Shown piece after piece: positions 1 through 9,195 of a DNA stretch of 64,000 nt. The stretch covers positions 304,076 to 368,075 of the forward strand of contig NZ_PYUI01000002.1 in assembly GCF_003097355.1 (NCBI RefSeq), in the 5' to 3' direction. Under the pieces are notes generated by a model. It was given only the letters and a program-made list of their open reading frames with translations, made no database searches and was not told where the DNA came from. This stretch comes from Arthrobacter sp. H-02-3. GTDB taxonomy: Bacteria > Actinomycetota > Actinomycetes > Actinomycetales > Micrococcaceae. Position numbers and translations under genes: made by a program. How positions within the stretch are numbered: the first letter of the stretch is position 1; each line of letters opens with the position of its first letter.

Positions 1-1006
1 TTCCCAGCAGGCCGGCGAGCTTCTTGTGGCGGGAGATGCCGACGACGATCTGGGTGGCGTTGACGCCGCGGGCGAAGTCCAGGAGCGCGGCGGCGGGGTC
101 CTCGCCGGTCACGACGTGGTAGCTGCCGCCCAAGTCCAGGATCAGGCGGCGCTGGGCCTCCAGCGCCTGTGGCGACTCCTCTGCGATACCGTCGGCAGCC
201 CGGACGTGCACGGCCAGGAGGTCCCCGCCGTTGACCCGGTTGAGGATCCTGGCGCCGCGGCGGATGAGGACCTCCCCTTCGGGGCTGCCGGTCAGCCCGA
301 CAACGATCCGTTCCCGGGCCGGCCAGCTGGCTTCAATGCCCTGTTCGGCCCGGTACTTGGCCAGGCCTTCGTCCACGCGGTCGGCCAGCCACAGCAGGGC
401 GAGCTCGCGCAGCGCGCTGAGGTTGCCCAGCCGGAAGTAGTTGGACAGGGCGGCATCGATCTTGTCCGCGGCGTAGATCTTCCCGTCGCCCAGACGCTGC
501 CGGAGCAGTTCAGGCGGGATATCTACCAGATCGATCTGGTCGGCCCGGCGCACCACATCGTCCGGCACCGTCTCCGCCTGCCGCACGTCGGTGATGGCAC
601 TGACGACGTCGCCCAGGGACGCCAGGTGCTGGATGTTGACCGTGGAGAGGACGTTGATGCCGGCATTGAGGAGTTCATCGACGTCCTGCCAGCGTTTCGT
701 GTGGCGGCTGCCGGGGACGTTGGAGTGGGCATATTCGTCCACGACCGCTGTCTCGGGGGCGCGGGCCAGGACGGCGTCCAGGTCCATTTCCTCAAACTCC
801 GCGCCCCGGTAGGGCAGGCGCCGGGGCGGAATGACTTCGAGCCCCTCCATTAGGGCTCTCGTGTCGGCCCGCCCGTGGTCCAAGGCGAACGCGACGACGA
901 CGTCCTCGCCGCGCCCGCCCAGCCGGTGCGCCTCTTCGAGCATCTCGTAGGTTTTGCCGACCCCGGGTGCGGCCCCCAGGAAGATCCGCAGCGTTCCGCG
1001 TGCCAC
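1..1006 (-). CDS. kdpD: KdpD osmosensitive K+ channel sensor kinase, N-terminal part (runs off the window)
   Basis: About 335 residues of the sensor kinase of the KdpDE two-component system, which switches on the Kdp K+ ATPase when K+ is limiting. The reading begins MARGTLRIF and has a P-loop GAAPGVGKT at residues 11-19 and a DEYAHSN box, both typical of the KdpD input domain; the later visible part is the UspA-like domain (GLTGSPEGEVLIRRGARIL). The membrane segments and histidine kinase core lie beyond position 1. The start is a GTG at 1006 with GGAGGG eight bases upstream. It follows kdpC by 24 bases on the same strand, so it is probably in the kdp operon. KdpE is expected next, outside the window. 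Confidence 0.93.
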   Translation of the reverse strand, partial: MARGTLRIFLGAAPGVGKTYEMLEEAHRLGGRGEDVVVAFALDHGRADTRALMEGLEVIPPRRLPYRGAEFEEMDLDAVLARAPETAVVDEYAHSNVPGSRHTKRWQDVDELLNAGINVLSTVNIQHLASLGDVVSAITDVRQAETVPDDVVRRADQIDLVDIPPELLRQRLGDGKIYAADKIDAALSNYFRLGNLSALRELALLWLADRVDEGLAKYRAEQGIEASWPARERIVVGLTGSPEGEVLIRRGARILNRVNGGDLLAVHVRAADGIAEESPQALEAQRRLILDLGGSYHVVTGEDPAAALLDFARGVNATQIVVGISRHKKLAGLLG

Positions 1007-1030
1007 CGGGCTATCCCTCCGCCTGGACTC

Positions 1031-1642
1031 TCACTTGGACGGGGACGCGGCGGCCAGATCAACGTTAAGGGCGGTCACGTTGACGGACGGCTGGCCCAGG
1101 AAGGCCGTCAGACCGCCGGTGGTGTGCTTGTTGACCAGGGACATCACGGTGTCTGCGCTCAGATGCCGGGCCGCGGCGACGCGGGGAACCTGCAGCTTCG
1201 CATACGCCGGGGAGATGTCCGGGTCCAGTCCCGAACCGCTGGCGGTTACCGCATCGGCGGGCACCTGTTGCTCGCTGATGCCTTCTGCGGAGGCGACGGC
1301 GGCCCGGTTGGCGGCGACGGCGTCGAGGAGTTTCGGATCGTTGGGGCCCAGGTTGGACGCCGAGGACGATGCCGGGTCCCATTTCACGGCCGAGGGCCGG
1401 GCGTGGAACCACTTGGGGTCCTGGGCTCCGGCGTCGTTGGCGGATGCCTGGGCGATCAGGGCGGACGCCGCCGGGGTGCCGGCGCTGTCTTTGATGATGG
1501 AGCCGTTGGCCTGGTACGGGGCGATGAGCTGTCCGACGCCGAAGACGGCCAGGGGGTAGGCCACGCCGAGGACCAGGGTGGCGAAGAGCAAGAACCGGAC
1601 GGCGGTGCCTGCCTGCCGGAGGTAGCCGGTGAGTGTGTTCAT
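1031..1642 (-). CDS. kdpC: KdpC, potassium-transporting ATPase subunit C
   Basis: 203-aa subunit of the Kdp K+ pump, which helps KdpB couple ATP hydrolysis to K+ movement. There is a single N-terminal membrane segment (FLLFATLVLGVAYPLAVFG) followed by a soluble domain with the family motifs GSIIKDSAG, WFHARPSAV, and the C-terminal QVPRVAAAR and LGQPSVNVTALN. Its length matches the family. It lies 10 bases after kdpB with an AGGAAC ribosome site, and precedes kdpD. Confidence 0.97.
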   Translation of the reverse strand: MNTLTGYLRQAGTAVRFLLFATLVLGVAYPLAVFGVGQLIAPYQANGSIIKDSAGTPAASALIAQASANDAGAQDPKWFHARPSAVKWDPASSSASNLGPNDPKLLDAVAANRAAVASAEGISEQQVPADAVTASGSGLDPDISPAYAKLQVPRVAAARHLSADTVMSLVNKHTTGGLTAFLGQPSVNVTALNVDLAAASPSK

Positions 1643-1652
1643 GGGGATGTTC

Positions 1653-3779
1653 CTAGCCGATTCCGGGGATGAGGGAGATCATGAGGTCGATGATCTTGAT
1701 GCCGATGAAGGGGGCGATGAGGCCGCCGAGCCCGTAGATCAGCAGGTTCCGCCCCAGTGCCTGGTTGGCGGAGACGGCACGGTATTTGACTCCGCGGAGG
1801 GCGAGCGGGACCAGCGCGATGATGATCAGGGCGTTGAAGATCACCGCGGAGAGGATGGCCGAGGACGGGGTGGCGAGTCCCATGATGTTCAGCAGTCCCA
1901 GCCCCGGGAAGGCCGCGGTGAAGAGGGCGGGAACGATTGCGAAGTACTTGGCGACATCGTTGGCGACGGAGAAGGTGGTCAGGGCGCCGCGGGTGATGAG
2001 CAGTTGTTTGCCGATGCCGACGATGTTGATGAGCTTGGTGGGGTCGGAGTCGAGGTCCACCATGTTGGCGGCGTCTTTGGCGGCGGGGGTTCCGGAGTTC
2101 ATGGCGACGCCGACGTCTGCCGCGGCCAGGGCCGGGGCGTCGTTGGTGCCGTCCCCGGTCATGGCCACGAGCCGCCCTGCGGCCTGCTCCTTCTTGATGA
2201 CCGCGAGTTTGTCCTCCGGGGTTGCCTCGGCCAGGAAGTCATCGACCCCGGCCTCGGCGGCGATGGCCTTGGCAGTGATGGGGTTGTCGCCGGTGATCAT
2301 CACGGTCCGGATGCCCATTTGCCGCAGTTCGGCGAAGCGGGCATGCATGCCGGGTTTGACGACGTCGGCGAGGTGGATGGTCCCCAGGACGTCGGCGCTG
2401 CCGTCCTTTCCCACCTGGGCGACGAGCAGGGGTGTGCCGCCCTGTGCCGAGATTTCCGTTACCCGGTGGTCGACTTCCGCGGGCGTATGGCCGCCGTATT
2501 CGGCAACGAAGGCCGCGACCGTGGAGGCGGCGCCTTTGCGGATCTGCCGGCCGTCAAGGTCCAGTCCGCTCATGCGGGTGGTGGCGCTGAAGGGGACCAC
2601 GGCAAAATTGCCGGAGCTGCGTTCGAGGGTGGCCAGGTCGGACCCGGTGACGCCCTTGTCCGCGGCGAGGTCCACGATGGAGCGTCCCTCGGGGGTCTCG
2701 TCGGCCAGGCTGCAGACCCGGGCGGCCTCGATGAGTTGGGTCCTGTCCACATGATCGGCAGGGAAGAAATTGACGGCGCGGCGGTTGCCGTAGGTGATGG
2801 TTCCTGTCTTGTCCAGCAGGAGCGTGGTGATGTCTCCGGCGGTCTCCACGGCGCGGCCGGAGGTGGCCAGCACGTTGTGCTGGACCAAGCGGTCCATGCC
2901 GGCGATGCCGATCGCGGGGACGAGGGCCCCGATGGTGGTGGGGATCAGGCAGACCAGCAGGGCGACCAGCACGATGGGGGACGGGGTGGCGCCGGCGAGG
3001 GCGGCGAACGGGGCCAGGGACATGGTGACGGCCAGGAACACGATGGTCAGGGACACCAGCAGGACGTGGAGGGCGATTTCGTTGGGGGTCTTCTGCCGCA
3101 CGGCGCCCTCGACGAGCTTGATCATCCGGTCGATGAAGGTTTGGCCGGGCTCGGCGGTGATGCGGATGACGATCCGGTCCGAGAGGACCTTCGTGCCGCC
3201 GGTGACGGAGGAGCGGTCGCCGCCGGATTCGCGGATCACCGGGGCTGATTCGCCGGTGATGGTGGATTCGTCGACGCTGGCGAGGCCTTCGATGATTTCG
3301 CCGTCCGAGGGAATGACGTCCCCGGCCTCGCAGATGACGAGGTCGTTGAGCCGCAGCTCTGTCCCGGGAATGTCCTTCGTGGTGCCGTCGGGCTGCCGGA
3401 GCCGGGCCGTCACGCCTTTGCGGCTGGCGCGCAGGCTGTCGGCCTGGGCCTTGCCCCGGCCTTCGGCGATGGATTCGGACAGGGTTCCGAACAGGACGGT
3501 GAGCCACAGCCAGACGGTGACGGCGATGCCGAACACCGACGGCCGGTACACCGAGATTGCGGTGCACAGGGCGGCCCCCACCAGCACGGTGAACATGACC
3601 GGGGAATGGATCATCTGCCGCGGGGAGAGTTTCCGGACCGCGAGGGGCAGTGCGGCGATGACGGACGTGAGCGTGAGTTTTGCCGGGGCTTTGGTGTGGT
3701 GTTTGTGCTCGCCGGGAGTGCCGAGGGGGTTGCCGTCGGCGTAGGTGGCGGCGGCGAGGTCCGTCTGGGACGGGGTCAT
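1653..3779 (-). CDS. kdpB: KdpB, potassium-transporting P-type ATPase catalytic subunit
   Basis: 708-aa P-type ATPase, the energising subunit of the KdpFABC K+ importer in the cytoplasmic membrane. The phosphorylated aspartate is D323 in [11 protein letters not shown]. The actuator TGES motif is at 175-178, and the hinge motif [18 protein letters not shown] lies further on. Membrane helices flank the actuator domain and fill the C-terminal end. The start codon overlaps the kdpA stop by four bases (ATGA), so translation is coupled. Length is normal for the family (about 680-710). Confidence 0.98.
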   Translation of the reverse strand: MTPSQTDLAAATYADGNPLGTPGEHKHHTKAPAKLTLTSVIAALPLAVRKLSPRQMIHSPVMFTVLVGAALCTAISVYRPSVFGIAVTVWLWLTVLFGTLSESIAEGRGKAQADSLRASRKGVTARLRQPDGTTKDIPGTELRLNDLVICEAGDVIPSDGEIIEGLASVDESTITGESAPVIRESGGDRSSVTGGTKVLSDRIVIRITAEPGQTFIDRMIKLVEGAVRQKTPNEIALHVLLVSLTIVFLAVTMSLAPFAALAGATPSPIVLVALLVCLIPTTIGALVPAIGIAGMDRLVQHNVLATSGRAVETAGDITTLLLDKTGTITYGNRRAVNFFPADHVDRTQLIEAARVCSLADETPEGRSIVDLAADKGVTGSDLATLERSSGNFAVVPFSATTRMSGLDLDGRQIRKGAASTVAAFVAEYGGHTPAEVDHRVTEISAQGGTPLLVAQVGKDGSADVLGTIHLADVVKPGMHARFAELRQMGIRTVMITGDNPITAKAIAAEAGVDDFLAEATPEDKLAVIKKEQAAGRLVAMTGDGTNDAPALAAADVGVAMNSGTPAAKDAANMVDLDSDPTKLINIVGIGKQLLITRGALTTFSVANDVAKYFAIVPALFTAAFPGLGLLNIMGLATPSSAILSAVIFNALIIIALVPLALRGVKYRAVSANQALGRNLLIYGLGGLIAPFIGIKIIDLMISLIPGIG

Positions 3780-5443
3780 TTGAGGAGTCCTTCTGCGAGG
3801 GGTCCGAGGGCGAGGGCCGGGAAGTAGCTCAGGGCGGTCAGGATCACTGTTACGCCGAGCAGCAGGCCGCCGAACAGGAGGCCGTGGGTGGGAACGGTGC
3901 CGGCGGAGGCGGGAATCTTGCCCTGGCGGGCGAGGGAGCCGGCGAGGGCTAGGACCAGGACAATCGGGAGGAAGCGGCCCAGCAGCATCGCCAGGCCCAT
4001 CATGACCGACAGGAATGGGCCGGAGGTGGTGATTCCGCCGAACGCGGAGCCGTTGTTGTTGGCCCCGGAGGTGAAGGCGTAGAGCACTTCGCTGAACTGG
4101 TGCGGGCCGGTGGCCGGGGCGTTGGCCATAGCGTCCGGGATCAGGACGGTGATGCCGGCCAGGGCCAGGACCACGGTCGGGGTGACCAGGATGTACATGG
4201 CGGCGAGCTTCATTTCCGTCGGGCCGATCTTCTTGCCCAGATACTCCGGGGTACGCCCGACCATCAGACCGGCGATGAACACGGAGATGATGGACAGGAT
4301 CAGCAGCCCGTAGAGCCCGGACCCGGTTCCGCCTGGGGCGACTTCGCCGAGCATCATGTTCACCATGGCCACACCGCCGGCCAGCGGAGGCAGGGAATCA
4401 TGGGCGACGTTGACGGCGCCGGTGGAGGTCAACGTGGTGGACGTGGCGAAGATCGCGCTCGGCACCGGACCAAAGCGCTGTTCAAAGCCTTCGCCCAGGC
4501 CACCGGCGGCGGCCGTCGCGGCGCCCTGACCGGACGCCACGGCCCAGCCCATCAGCGAAATCGAAGCCAGCCACAGGGTGCCCATCACCGCGGCGACCGT
4601 GTAGCCCTGCTTCTGGTCACCCACCATCCGGCCGAAGGCGTAGGGCAGAGCCGAGGGGATGAGCAGGATCAGGAACACCTCGAAGAAGCTGATGAGGGCG
4701 TTGGGGTTCTCGAACGGGTGGGCGGAGTTGGCGTTGAAGTAGCCGCCGCCGTTGGTCCCGAGCTCCTTGATGGCTTCCTGGGACGCCACGGGGCCGCCGG
4801 GAATGCTCTGACTGATCCCGGCCGCCTGGTTGGTGACGTCGGTGGACCAGAAGTTCTGCACCACTCCGCCGAGGACCATCACCACTGCCGCGACGAACGC
4901 GATCGGCAGCAGGATCCGGAACGACGTCCTGGCCAGGTCCACCCAGAAGTTGCCCAGCCGGTGCGTCCTGGTGCGGGCGATGCCGCGGATGAGGGCGACG
5001 ACGACGACGATGCCGACGGCGGCGGAGAGGAAGTTCTGAACCGCGAGCAGACACATCTGCACGAAAATGCCGACGGTGGTCTCGGGGACGTAGGTCTGCC
5101 AGTTCGTGTTGGTCACGAAGGAAATGGCGGTGTTCATGGCAATCCACGGGTCCACGCCGGGCAGGGATCCGCTGCCGGGCAGGACGCCCTGCAGCCGTTG
5201 CAGGCCGAACACGGCCAGGATGGAGACGGCCGAGAACGCCAGGACGCTGCGCAGGTACACGGACCAGGTCTGGTCGGTGCCGGCGTCGATCCCGGCGAGC
5301 CGGTAGAAGAGCCGCTCGGGCCGGCTGGACGTCGTGCCCTCGAATACGCGGGCCAGGTAGATGCCGAAGGGTTTGTGCAGGGCTGCCAGGACGATGAGGA
5401 GTGCCGCCACCTGGATGACAAAGGATGCAGTGTTGAAGGTCAT
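3776..5443 (-). CDS. kdpA: KdpA, potassium-transporting ATPase K+-channel-like subunit
   Basis: 555-aa polytopic membrane protein, the K+-binding and conducting subunit of KdpFABC. Selectivity-filter-like loops are recognisable: [30 protein letters not shown] and [11 protein letters not shown]. Length agrees with the family (about 550-560). It starts 8 bases after the kdpF stop and overlaps kdpB by four bases, so kdpF, A and B form one tight translation unit. Confidence 0.98.
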   Translation of the reverse strand: MTFNTASFVIQVAALLIVLAALHKPFGIYLARVFEGTTSSRPERLFYRLAGIDAGTDQTWSVYLRSVLAFSAVSILAVFGLQRLQGVLPGSGSLPGVDPWIAMNTAISFVTNTNWQTYVPETTVGIFVQMCLLAVQNFLSAAVGIVVVVALIRGIARTRTHRLGNFWVDLARTSFRILLPIAFVAAVVMVLGGVVQNFWSTDVTNQAAGISQSIPGGPVASQEAIKELGTNGGGYFNANSAHPFENPNALISFFEVFLILLIPSALPYAFGRMVGDQKQGYTVAAVMGTLWLASISLMGWAVASGQGAATAAAGGLGEGFEQRFGPVPSAIFATSTTLTSTGAVNVAHDSLPPLAGGVAMVNMMLGEVAPGGTGSGLYGLLILSIISVFIAGLMVGRTPEYLGKKIGPTEMKLAAMYILVTPTVVLALAGITVLIPDAMANAPATGPHQFSEVLYAFTSGANNNGSAFGGITTSGPFLSVMMGLAMLLGRFLPIVLVLALAGSLARQGKIPASAGTVPTHGLLFGGLLLGVTVILTALSYFPALALGPLAEGLLK

Positions 5444-5450
5444 GATCTGT

Positions 5451-5549
5451 TTACCACTTTTCCGGATGGATCAGGACCGCCAGCAGGTAACCGAAGAGAC
5501 TTAGTCCGGCAATGAGCAGGACTAGCCACATGATCGCGTCGGCGCTCAT
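5451..5549 (-). CDS. kdpF: KdpF, small stabilising subunit of the K+ ATPase
   Basis: 32 residues: a single hydrophobic helix (MWLVLLIAGLSLFGYLLAVL) followed by the short cytoplasmic tail IHPEKW that is typical of KdpF. Known KdpF peptides of about 29-32 aa stabilise the complex. It lies directly before kdpA. Its ATG overlaps the stop of an upstream 39-codon ORF (ATGA), which suggests coupled translation. Confidence 0.92.
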   Translation of the reverse strand: MSADAIMWLVLLIAGLSLFGYLLAVLIHPEKW

Positions 5550-5665
5550 CGTTCGCCCTCCGGCCGGTCCACGGCAGCGCCGACCATTCCGGCCAGGACG
5601 TGACCGATCCACATGACGAACCCCATGGACACCATGAGGATTCCGATAACAGCCAGGTCGGCCAT
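5546..5665 (-). CDS. Unnamed 39-aa single-helix membrane peptide, first gene of the kdp operon
   Basis: The ORF reads MADLAVIGILMVSMGFVMW, continues IGHVLAGMVGAAV, and ends in a charged DRPEGER tail. An AAAGGAA ribosome site lies seven bases before the ATG, and its stop overlaps the kdpF start by four bases. It has one strongly hydrophobic segment, is comparable in size to KdpF, and would be the first cistron after the kdp promoter. I do not recognise a named family. Possible roles are a second small Kdp subunit or a leader ORF that couples translation of kdpF. Confidence 0.6.
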   Translation of the reverse strand: MADLAVIGILMVSMGFVMWIGHVLAGMVGAAVDRPEGER

Positions 5666-5730
5666 TGCAGGTTCCTTTCATCCGTGCCCCGTTTGCGGGG
5701 CTACTGACAGTCAACTCCTCTCCGGAGGCA

Positions 5731-5790
5731 AATAACCGGTTCCTGATGGTTTCTTAACGCCCGGAATACGGATCTTGACGCCGTCTTAAC
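5731..5790 (-). promoter_or_regulatory. kdp promoter region with two KdpE-like direct-repeat boxes
   Basis: Read on the minus strand, two pairs of hexamers lie 11 bp apart: GTTAAG-N5-GTCAAG (5774-5790) and GTTAAG-N5-ATCAGG (5742-5758). The pairs themselves are offset by 32 bp, about three helical turns. A GTTATT hexamer at 5731-5736 could be the -10, 37 bp from the distal box. Eleven-bp direct repeats are typical of OmpR/PhoB-family regulators. The same box precedes both 658-aa permease genes. Confidence 0.6.
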
Positions 5791-6073
5791 GTGCGCGGAA
5801 ATTCCTGACCGAACCCGCGTCCATGCTGCGCGTATCCGGCAGCAGGCCGGCGCCGGGCTTGTCGAAAGTTCTGTAGCCGAGCAGGTGGTTGCAGGGAACC
5901 GGCGCCAGGAGTGGTGATGACAGGGCCGGTCCACCGGCAATCGGTTCAGGGCAGAGGCGCGGGGTCATCCGGCTGACACCTGGAACGCGGGTGCGCCGGC
6001 ATGTCGTCCAGCATGCTCACGTCGCGGAGACAGGGACTTCCGTGGCTTTATGACAGCAATGTCAGGCCTGCGC
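5791..6073. other. Intergenic stretch between kdp promoter and permease gene
   Basis: No convincing ORF is seen on either strand. A small dyad TGACA-GCAA-TGTCA lies at 6051-6064, just past the end of the downstream permease; it is too short and lacks a T-run, so it is not called a terminator. A further half-site like those of the kdp boxes (CCTGAC, 5804-5809) is unpaired. Confidence 0.4.
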
Positions 6074-8050
6074 TCAGCCGACGTGGACCCAGGGCCGTTT
6101 GGTGACATCCGGTTCTGCTTCGCGGAGCACTTCGCGGGTGACCGGGGCGATTTCGCCTTCGCCGAACGCGAGGAAGCGCAGCAGGTTTGTGACCGGGTTC
6201 CCTTCGGTCCAGCGGAAGTAGATGTGCGGCATCAGCCCGGTCACGTCCCGGATGTGCAGGAGCACCGAGGCGATGGTGTTCGGCACGACGGGTCCGTGGA
6301 CTTCCAGAACATGGTACCCGTGCCGGGTCACACCGTGGACCTCCAAAGCCGTCTCAAAGTCGGACGAATCGTCCACGGTCACTTCCAGGAACAATGCCTG
6401 GTAGTCCACGGGCAGGTGGCTGACCTCGATCGCAGACGTCAGTTTGTCCCGGTACGCCTCGGCGCTGAGGCGCAGCGGTTCGTGGGCGATGATCGCTATG
6501 GGCCCTTCCAGGTTGGAGGACATGAACTCCAGAGCCTGCCGGTCCATGTGGACATGGGTGGCATGGAGCTCGAAAGAACGCCGGATGCGCGAAAGCAGCG
6601 AAATTACGATGATGCCCACGATGAAGAACGCTGCGATCCGGATGCCTTCGGGGCGTTCAATGATGTTGGCCACTGTGGTGTATATGAAAACGACGGCGAT
6701 GATGCCGAACCCGATGGTGCGTTTGCGCTGTTTCCCGCGCCGGGCGGACAGCGCCACGGCAACCGCGGCTGAGGTCATCAGGACCAGGACGCCGGTGGCG
6801 TAGGCGCCGCCCTGGGCGTCGACGTCGGCGTTGAATAGCCAGGTGATCAGAAACCCGACGGCGGTGAACACCAGGACCAGCGGCCGGACGGCCCGGGCCC
6901 ACCCGGGGGCCATGCCGTAGCGGGGCAGGTAGCGGGGCACGAGGTTCAGGAGCCCGGCCATCGCGGAAGCGCCGGCGAACCAGAGGATGGCGATCGTGCT
7001 GATGTCGTAGACGGTGCCGAATCCGTTTCCCAGATATTCGTGGGCCAGGTAGGCCAGGGCGCGGCCGTTGGCCTGGCCGCCGGGCTGGAATTCCTGTGCC
7101 GGGATCAGGATCACCGTGGTGAAGCTGGTCGTGATGAGGAAGGCGCTCATGATGACGGCGGCGGTTGTCAGCAGCCGGCGGGCGCCCTCGATCCGGCCTA
7201 CGGGCTTCTCTTCGGTGTCACCGGGGCGTCCTTGGATCTGTGGCATCACGGCCACGCCGGTTTCGAAGCCGGACAGGCCAAGGGCCAGCTTGGGGAAGAC
7301 GAGCAGGGCGATCCCGACCACCATGAACGGGTTCCCGTGCGAGGTTGTCAGGGCGAGCCACCAGTTAGCCACGTCAATGGGGTGAGTGAATAATTCCAGG
7401 ATGGTGGTGATCACGACCACGACATTCAGGCTCAGATAGATGCCGACCAGGACGACCGCAACGCCGATCGCTTCTTTGAACCCGCGCAGGAAGACGGCAC
7501 CCAACAGGGCGAGCAGGAAGAGCGTGACCGGCACGTTTTGCCCCTGCATCCAGCCCGGAACGAGGGGGTTCTGGATCGCGTGTGCGGTGGCGTCGGCGGC
7601 GGAGAGCGTCATGGTGATCATGAAGTCGGTGGCCGCGAACCCCAGCAGGACCAGCACGAACAACTTCCCGCCCCAGCGGGGCATCAGCCGTTCCAGCATG
7701 GCGATGGAGCCCTCGCCGCGGTGGCTCTCACCGGCAACCCGACGGTACACGGGCAGGGCGCCCAGCAGGGTGACAGCTACCAGGACCATGGTCGCCAGCG
7801 GCGAGATTACTCCCGCTGCCAGGGCTGCGATGGCCGGCTGGTAGCCCAGGGTGGAGAAGTAATCAACGCCGGTGAGGCACATGACCTGCCACCACGCATG
7901 CTTCTTCAGATGCGAGTCACTCACCGCGCCGGGACCCTGATGGACCCCCTTGGCGTCCTGCAGGCCGAACAGCAGCCACCGCCTGAAGTTCTCCCCGGCT
8001 CTCGGACCTGTGGCCGAGGGATCCGCGGGCGGTCTGCTCATCGTGGTCAT
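6074..8050 (-). CDS. APC-superfamily permease, candidate KimA-like K+ transporter (paralog 1)
   Basis: 658-aa polytopic membrane protein of the APC superfamily. The N-terminal part has the conserved core [20 protein letters not shown] and [20 protein letters not shown]; the membrane domain runs to about residue 480 and is followed by a soluble domain of about 170 residues. This architecture resembles KimA-type K+ importers, but amino-acid transport cannot be excluded from sequence. A near-identical copy lies at 9196-11172 in opposite orientation. Adjacency to kdp and a shared promoter box (8138-8154) support a K+ role. The start is set by GGAGAGG just upstream of the ATG. Confidence 0.8.
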   Translation of the reverse strand: MTTMSRPPADPSATGPRAGENFRRWLLFGLQDAKGVHQGPGAVSDSHLKKHAWWQVMCLTGVDYFSTLGYQPAIAALAAGVISPLATMVLVAVTLLGALPVYRRVAGESHRGEGSIAMLERLMPRWGGKLFVLVLLGFAATDFMITMTLSAADATAHAIQNPLVPGWMQGQNVPVTLFLLALLGAVFLRGFKEAIGVAVVLVGIYLSLNVVVVITTILELFTHPIDVANWWLALTTSHGNPFMVVGIALLVFPKLALGLSGFETGVAVMPQIQGRPGDTEEKPVGRIEGARRLLTTAAVIMSAFLITTSFTTVILIPAQEFQPGGQANGRALAYLAHEYLGNGFGTVYDISTIAILWFAGASAMAGLLNLVPRYLPRYGMAPGWARAVRPLVLVFTAVGFLITWLFNADVDAQGGAYATGVLVLMTSAAVAVALSARRGKQRKRTIGFGIIAVVFIYTTVANIIERPEGIRIAAFFIVGIIVISLLSRIRRSFELHATHVHMDRQALEFMSSNLEGPIAIIAHEPLRLSAEAYRDKLTSAIEVSHLPVDYQALFLEVTVDDSSDFETALEVHGVTRHGYHVLEVHGPVVPNTIASVLLHIRDVTGLMPHIYFRWTEGNPVTNLLRFLAFGEGEIAPVTREVLREAEPDVTKRPWVHVG

Positions 8051-8095
8051 CTGTGCCTCTCCGCGCGATGCCCGCCATCGTGTTTCACTGCCGAC

Positions 8096-8154
8096 GATAA
8101 CACCGGCTCCAGGCGCCGGTGCCGGACCGGCGTCAATCTTGACGGATCCTTAAC
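8096..8154 (-). promoter_or_regulatory. Promoter of permease 1 with KdpE-like box
   Basis: On the minus strand GTTAAG-N5-GTCAAG (8138-8154) repeats the distal kdp box almost exactly, with hexamers 11 bp apart. A GTTATC hexamer (8096-8101) 36 bp downstream is a possible -10. The box lies 88 bp from the start codon, essentially the same distance as in the paralogous gene. Confidence 0.55.
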
Positions 8155-8226
8155 GCCGGCCCGGCCCGGCGATGTACGCCTGGAATCCGGACCGTCCGCC
8201 CGCTCCCGGCGTCCAGGGCACCGCGG

Positions 8227-8847
8227 TCAGTGAACCGTGAAGGGGGCCGGGACTTCGACATAGAGGATGGATCCGGCGGCAGCCGGCAGATACCAGTGCT
8301 TGTGGTACCGCGCGGGCCGGTAGATGTGGCCGAATGGATCCTTCACATGGATGCGCTCGAGCGGTTTCTGTTGGGCGAGTCGGCGATCGATTTCCTCCAG
8401 GTTGGACGGGAGAGATGCGGAGCCGGCGATGTCGAGAGACCACGCACCCCGCGCCGGTGGTGTCCCGCGTTCCAGGGCTAGGATTTCGAACAGAGCCGTC
8501 ACTACTTCACCCCTCGTAGCGGGGTAGAAGCGCCGGAGCCGGTGCTCGTCCGGATGGGCTTTTTGAGCGTCCAGCCACGCGTGGCGGAGCCAATGGAATT
8601 CCACAGGCCCTAGTGCGGGCCCAAGGACCATGTGACGGTTCGAATCCAGCACCAGGCGATAGGAGCTTCCGCTGCGGTCGATGATGCAGGTAGCTTCTCC
8701 GACGTACTCAAACGCCGCCATCAGCTCCTCTTCCGAGCGGTGGTACGAAAAGTCGCCGCTGTCATCGACGGTGACGAAATCCCGGGCGCCACTGGCACGG
8801 GCCGGAAGACCTGATGCATCCCGTGTCCGCCGGAATTTGGTGTTCAT
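8227..8847 (-). CDS. Hypothetical protein between the two permease paralogs
   Basis: 206-aa soluble protein with no signal peptide or membrane segment. I do not recognise a domain. The sequence is charged and rich in aromatic residues (for example FHWLRHAWLDAQKAHPDEH and YRPARYHKHWYLP), and its start has an AGGAG site eight bases upstream. It lies 176 bases upstream of permease 1 on the same strand and is divergent from permease 2. Two CTTAAT hexamers (8944-8949, 8987-8992) in its upstream region resemble single half-sites of the nearby KdpE-like boxes but do not form an 11-bp pair. Confidence 0.7.
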   Translation of the reverse strand: MNTKFRRTRDASGLPARASGARDFVTVDDSGDFSYHRSEEELMAAFEYVGEATCIIDRSGSSYRLVLDSNRHMVLGPALGPVEFHWLRHAWLDAQKAHPDEHRLRRFYPATRGEVVTALFEILALERGTPPARGAWSLDIAGSASLPSNLEEIDRRLAQQKPLERIHVKDPFGHIYRPARYHKHWYLPAAAGSILYVEVPAPFTVH

Positions 8848-9092
8848 TCTGGTTGACTCCTGCCGAGGATCTGACCGCGACCGCTCTGGTTGCCGTTTCC
8901 TCTTGCTTCATGACATCACCGGCGCCGCCCCACGGGAACGGCCCTTAATGCTTTCCATATGCCAGCGGGCCACAAATTTGCGTTATCTTAATGCGGCGGC
9001 TCATCCCGGACGGCACGGGGCCGATCACCCGGCGCGTTCTTGTCTGTCGGGCTCCGACCGCGGGTACCGCGTGCGGGTCGGCGACGGGCGGC

Positions 9093-9153
9093 GTCAAGGA
9101 AGCGTCAGGATTGTTCGCCGAACGGTGAGAGCGGCTGCTTGGGCTGGTACTGT
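9093..9153 (+). promoter_or_regulatory. Promoter of permease 2 with KdpE-like box
   Basis: GTCAAG-N5-GTCAGG (9093-9109) again has hexamers 11 bp apart, and TACTGT (9148-9153) lies 38 bp further on as a possible -10. The box ends 87 bp before the permease ATG, matching paralog 1. The rest of the 348-base gap (8848-9195) shows no ORF or hairpin that I would call. Confidence 0.5.
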
Positions 9154-9195
9154 CGCGGACGGAAGCGGCGCGGTGCGTCGCGGTGAAAGGACAAC

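Noticed and set aside
8051..9195. c-di-AMP (ydaO-type) riboswitch before the permeases
   Set aside because: KimA-like genes are often under this riboswitch, so I looked; none of its conserved segments were visible in either leader.
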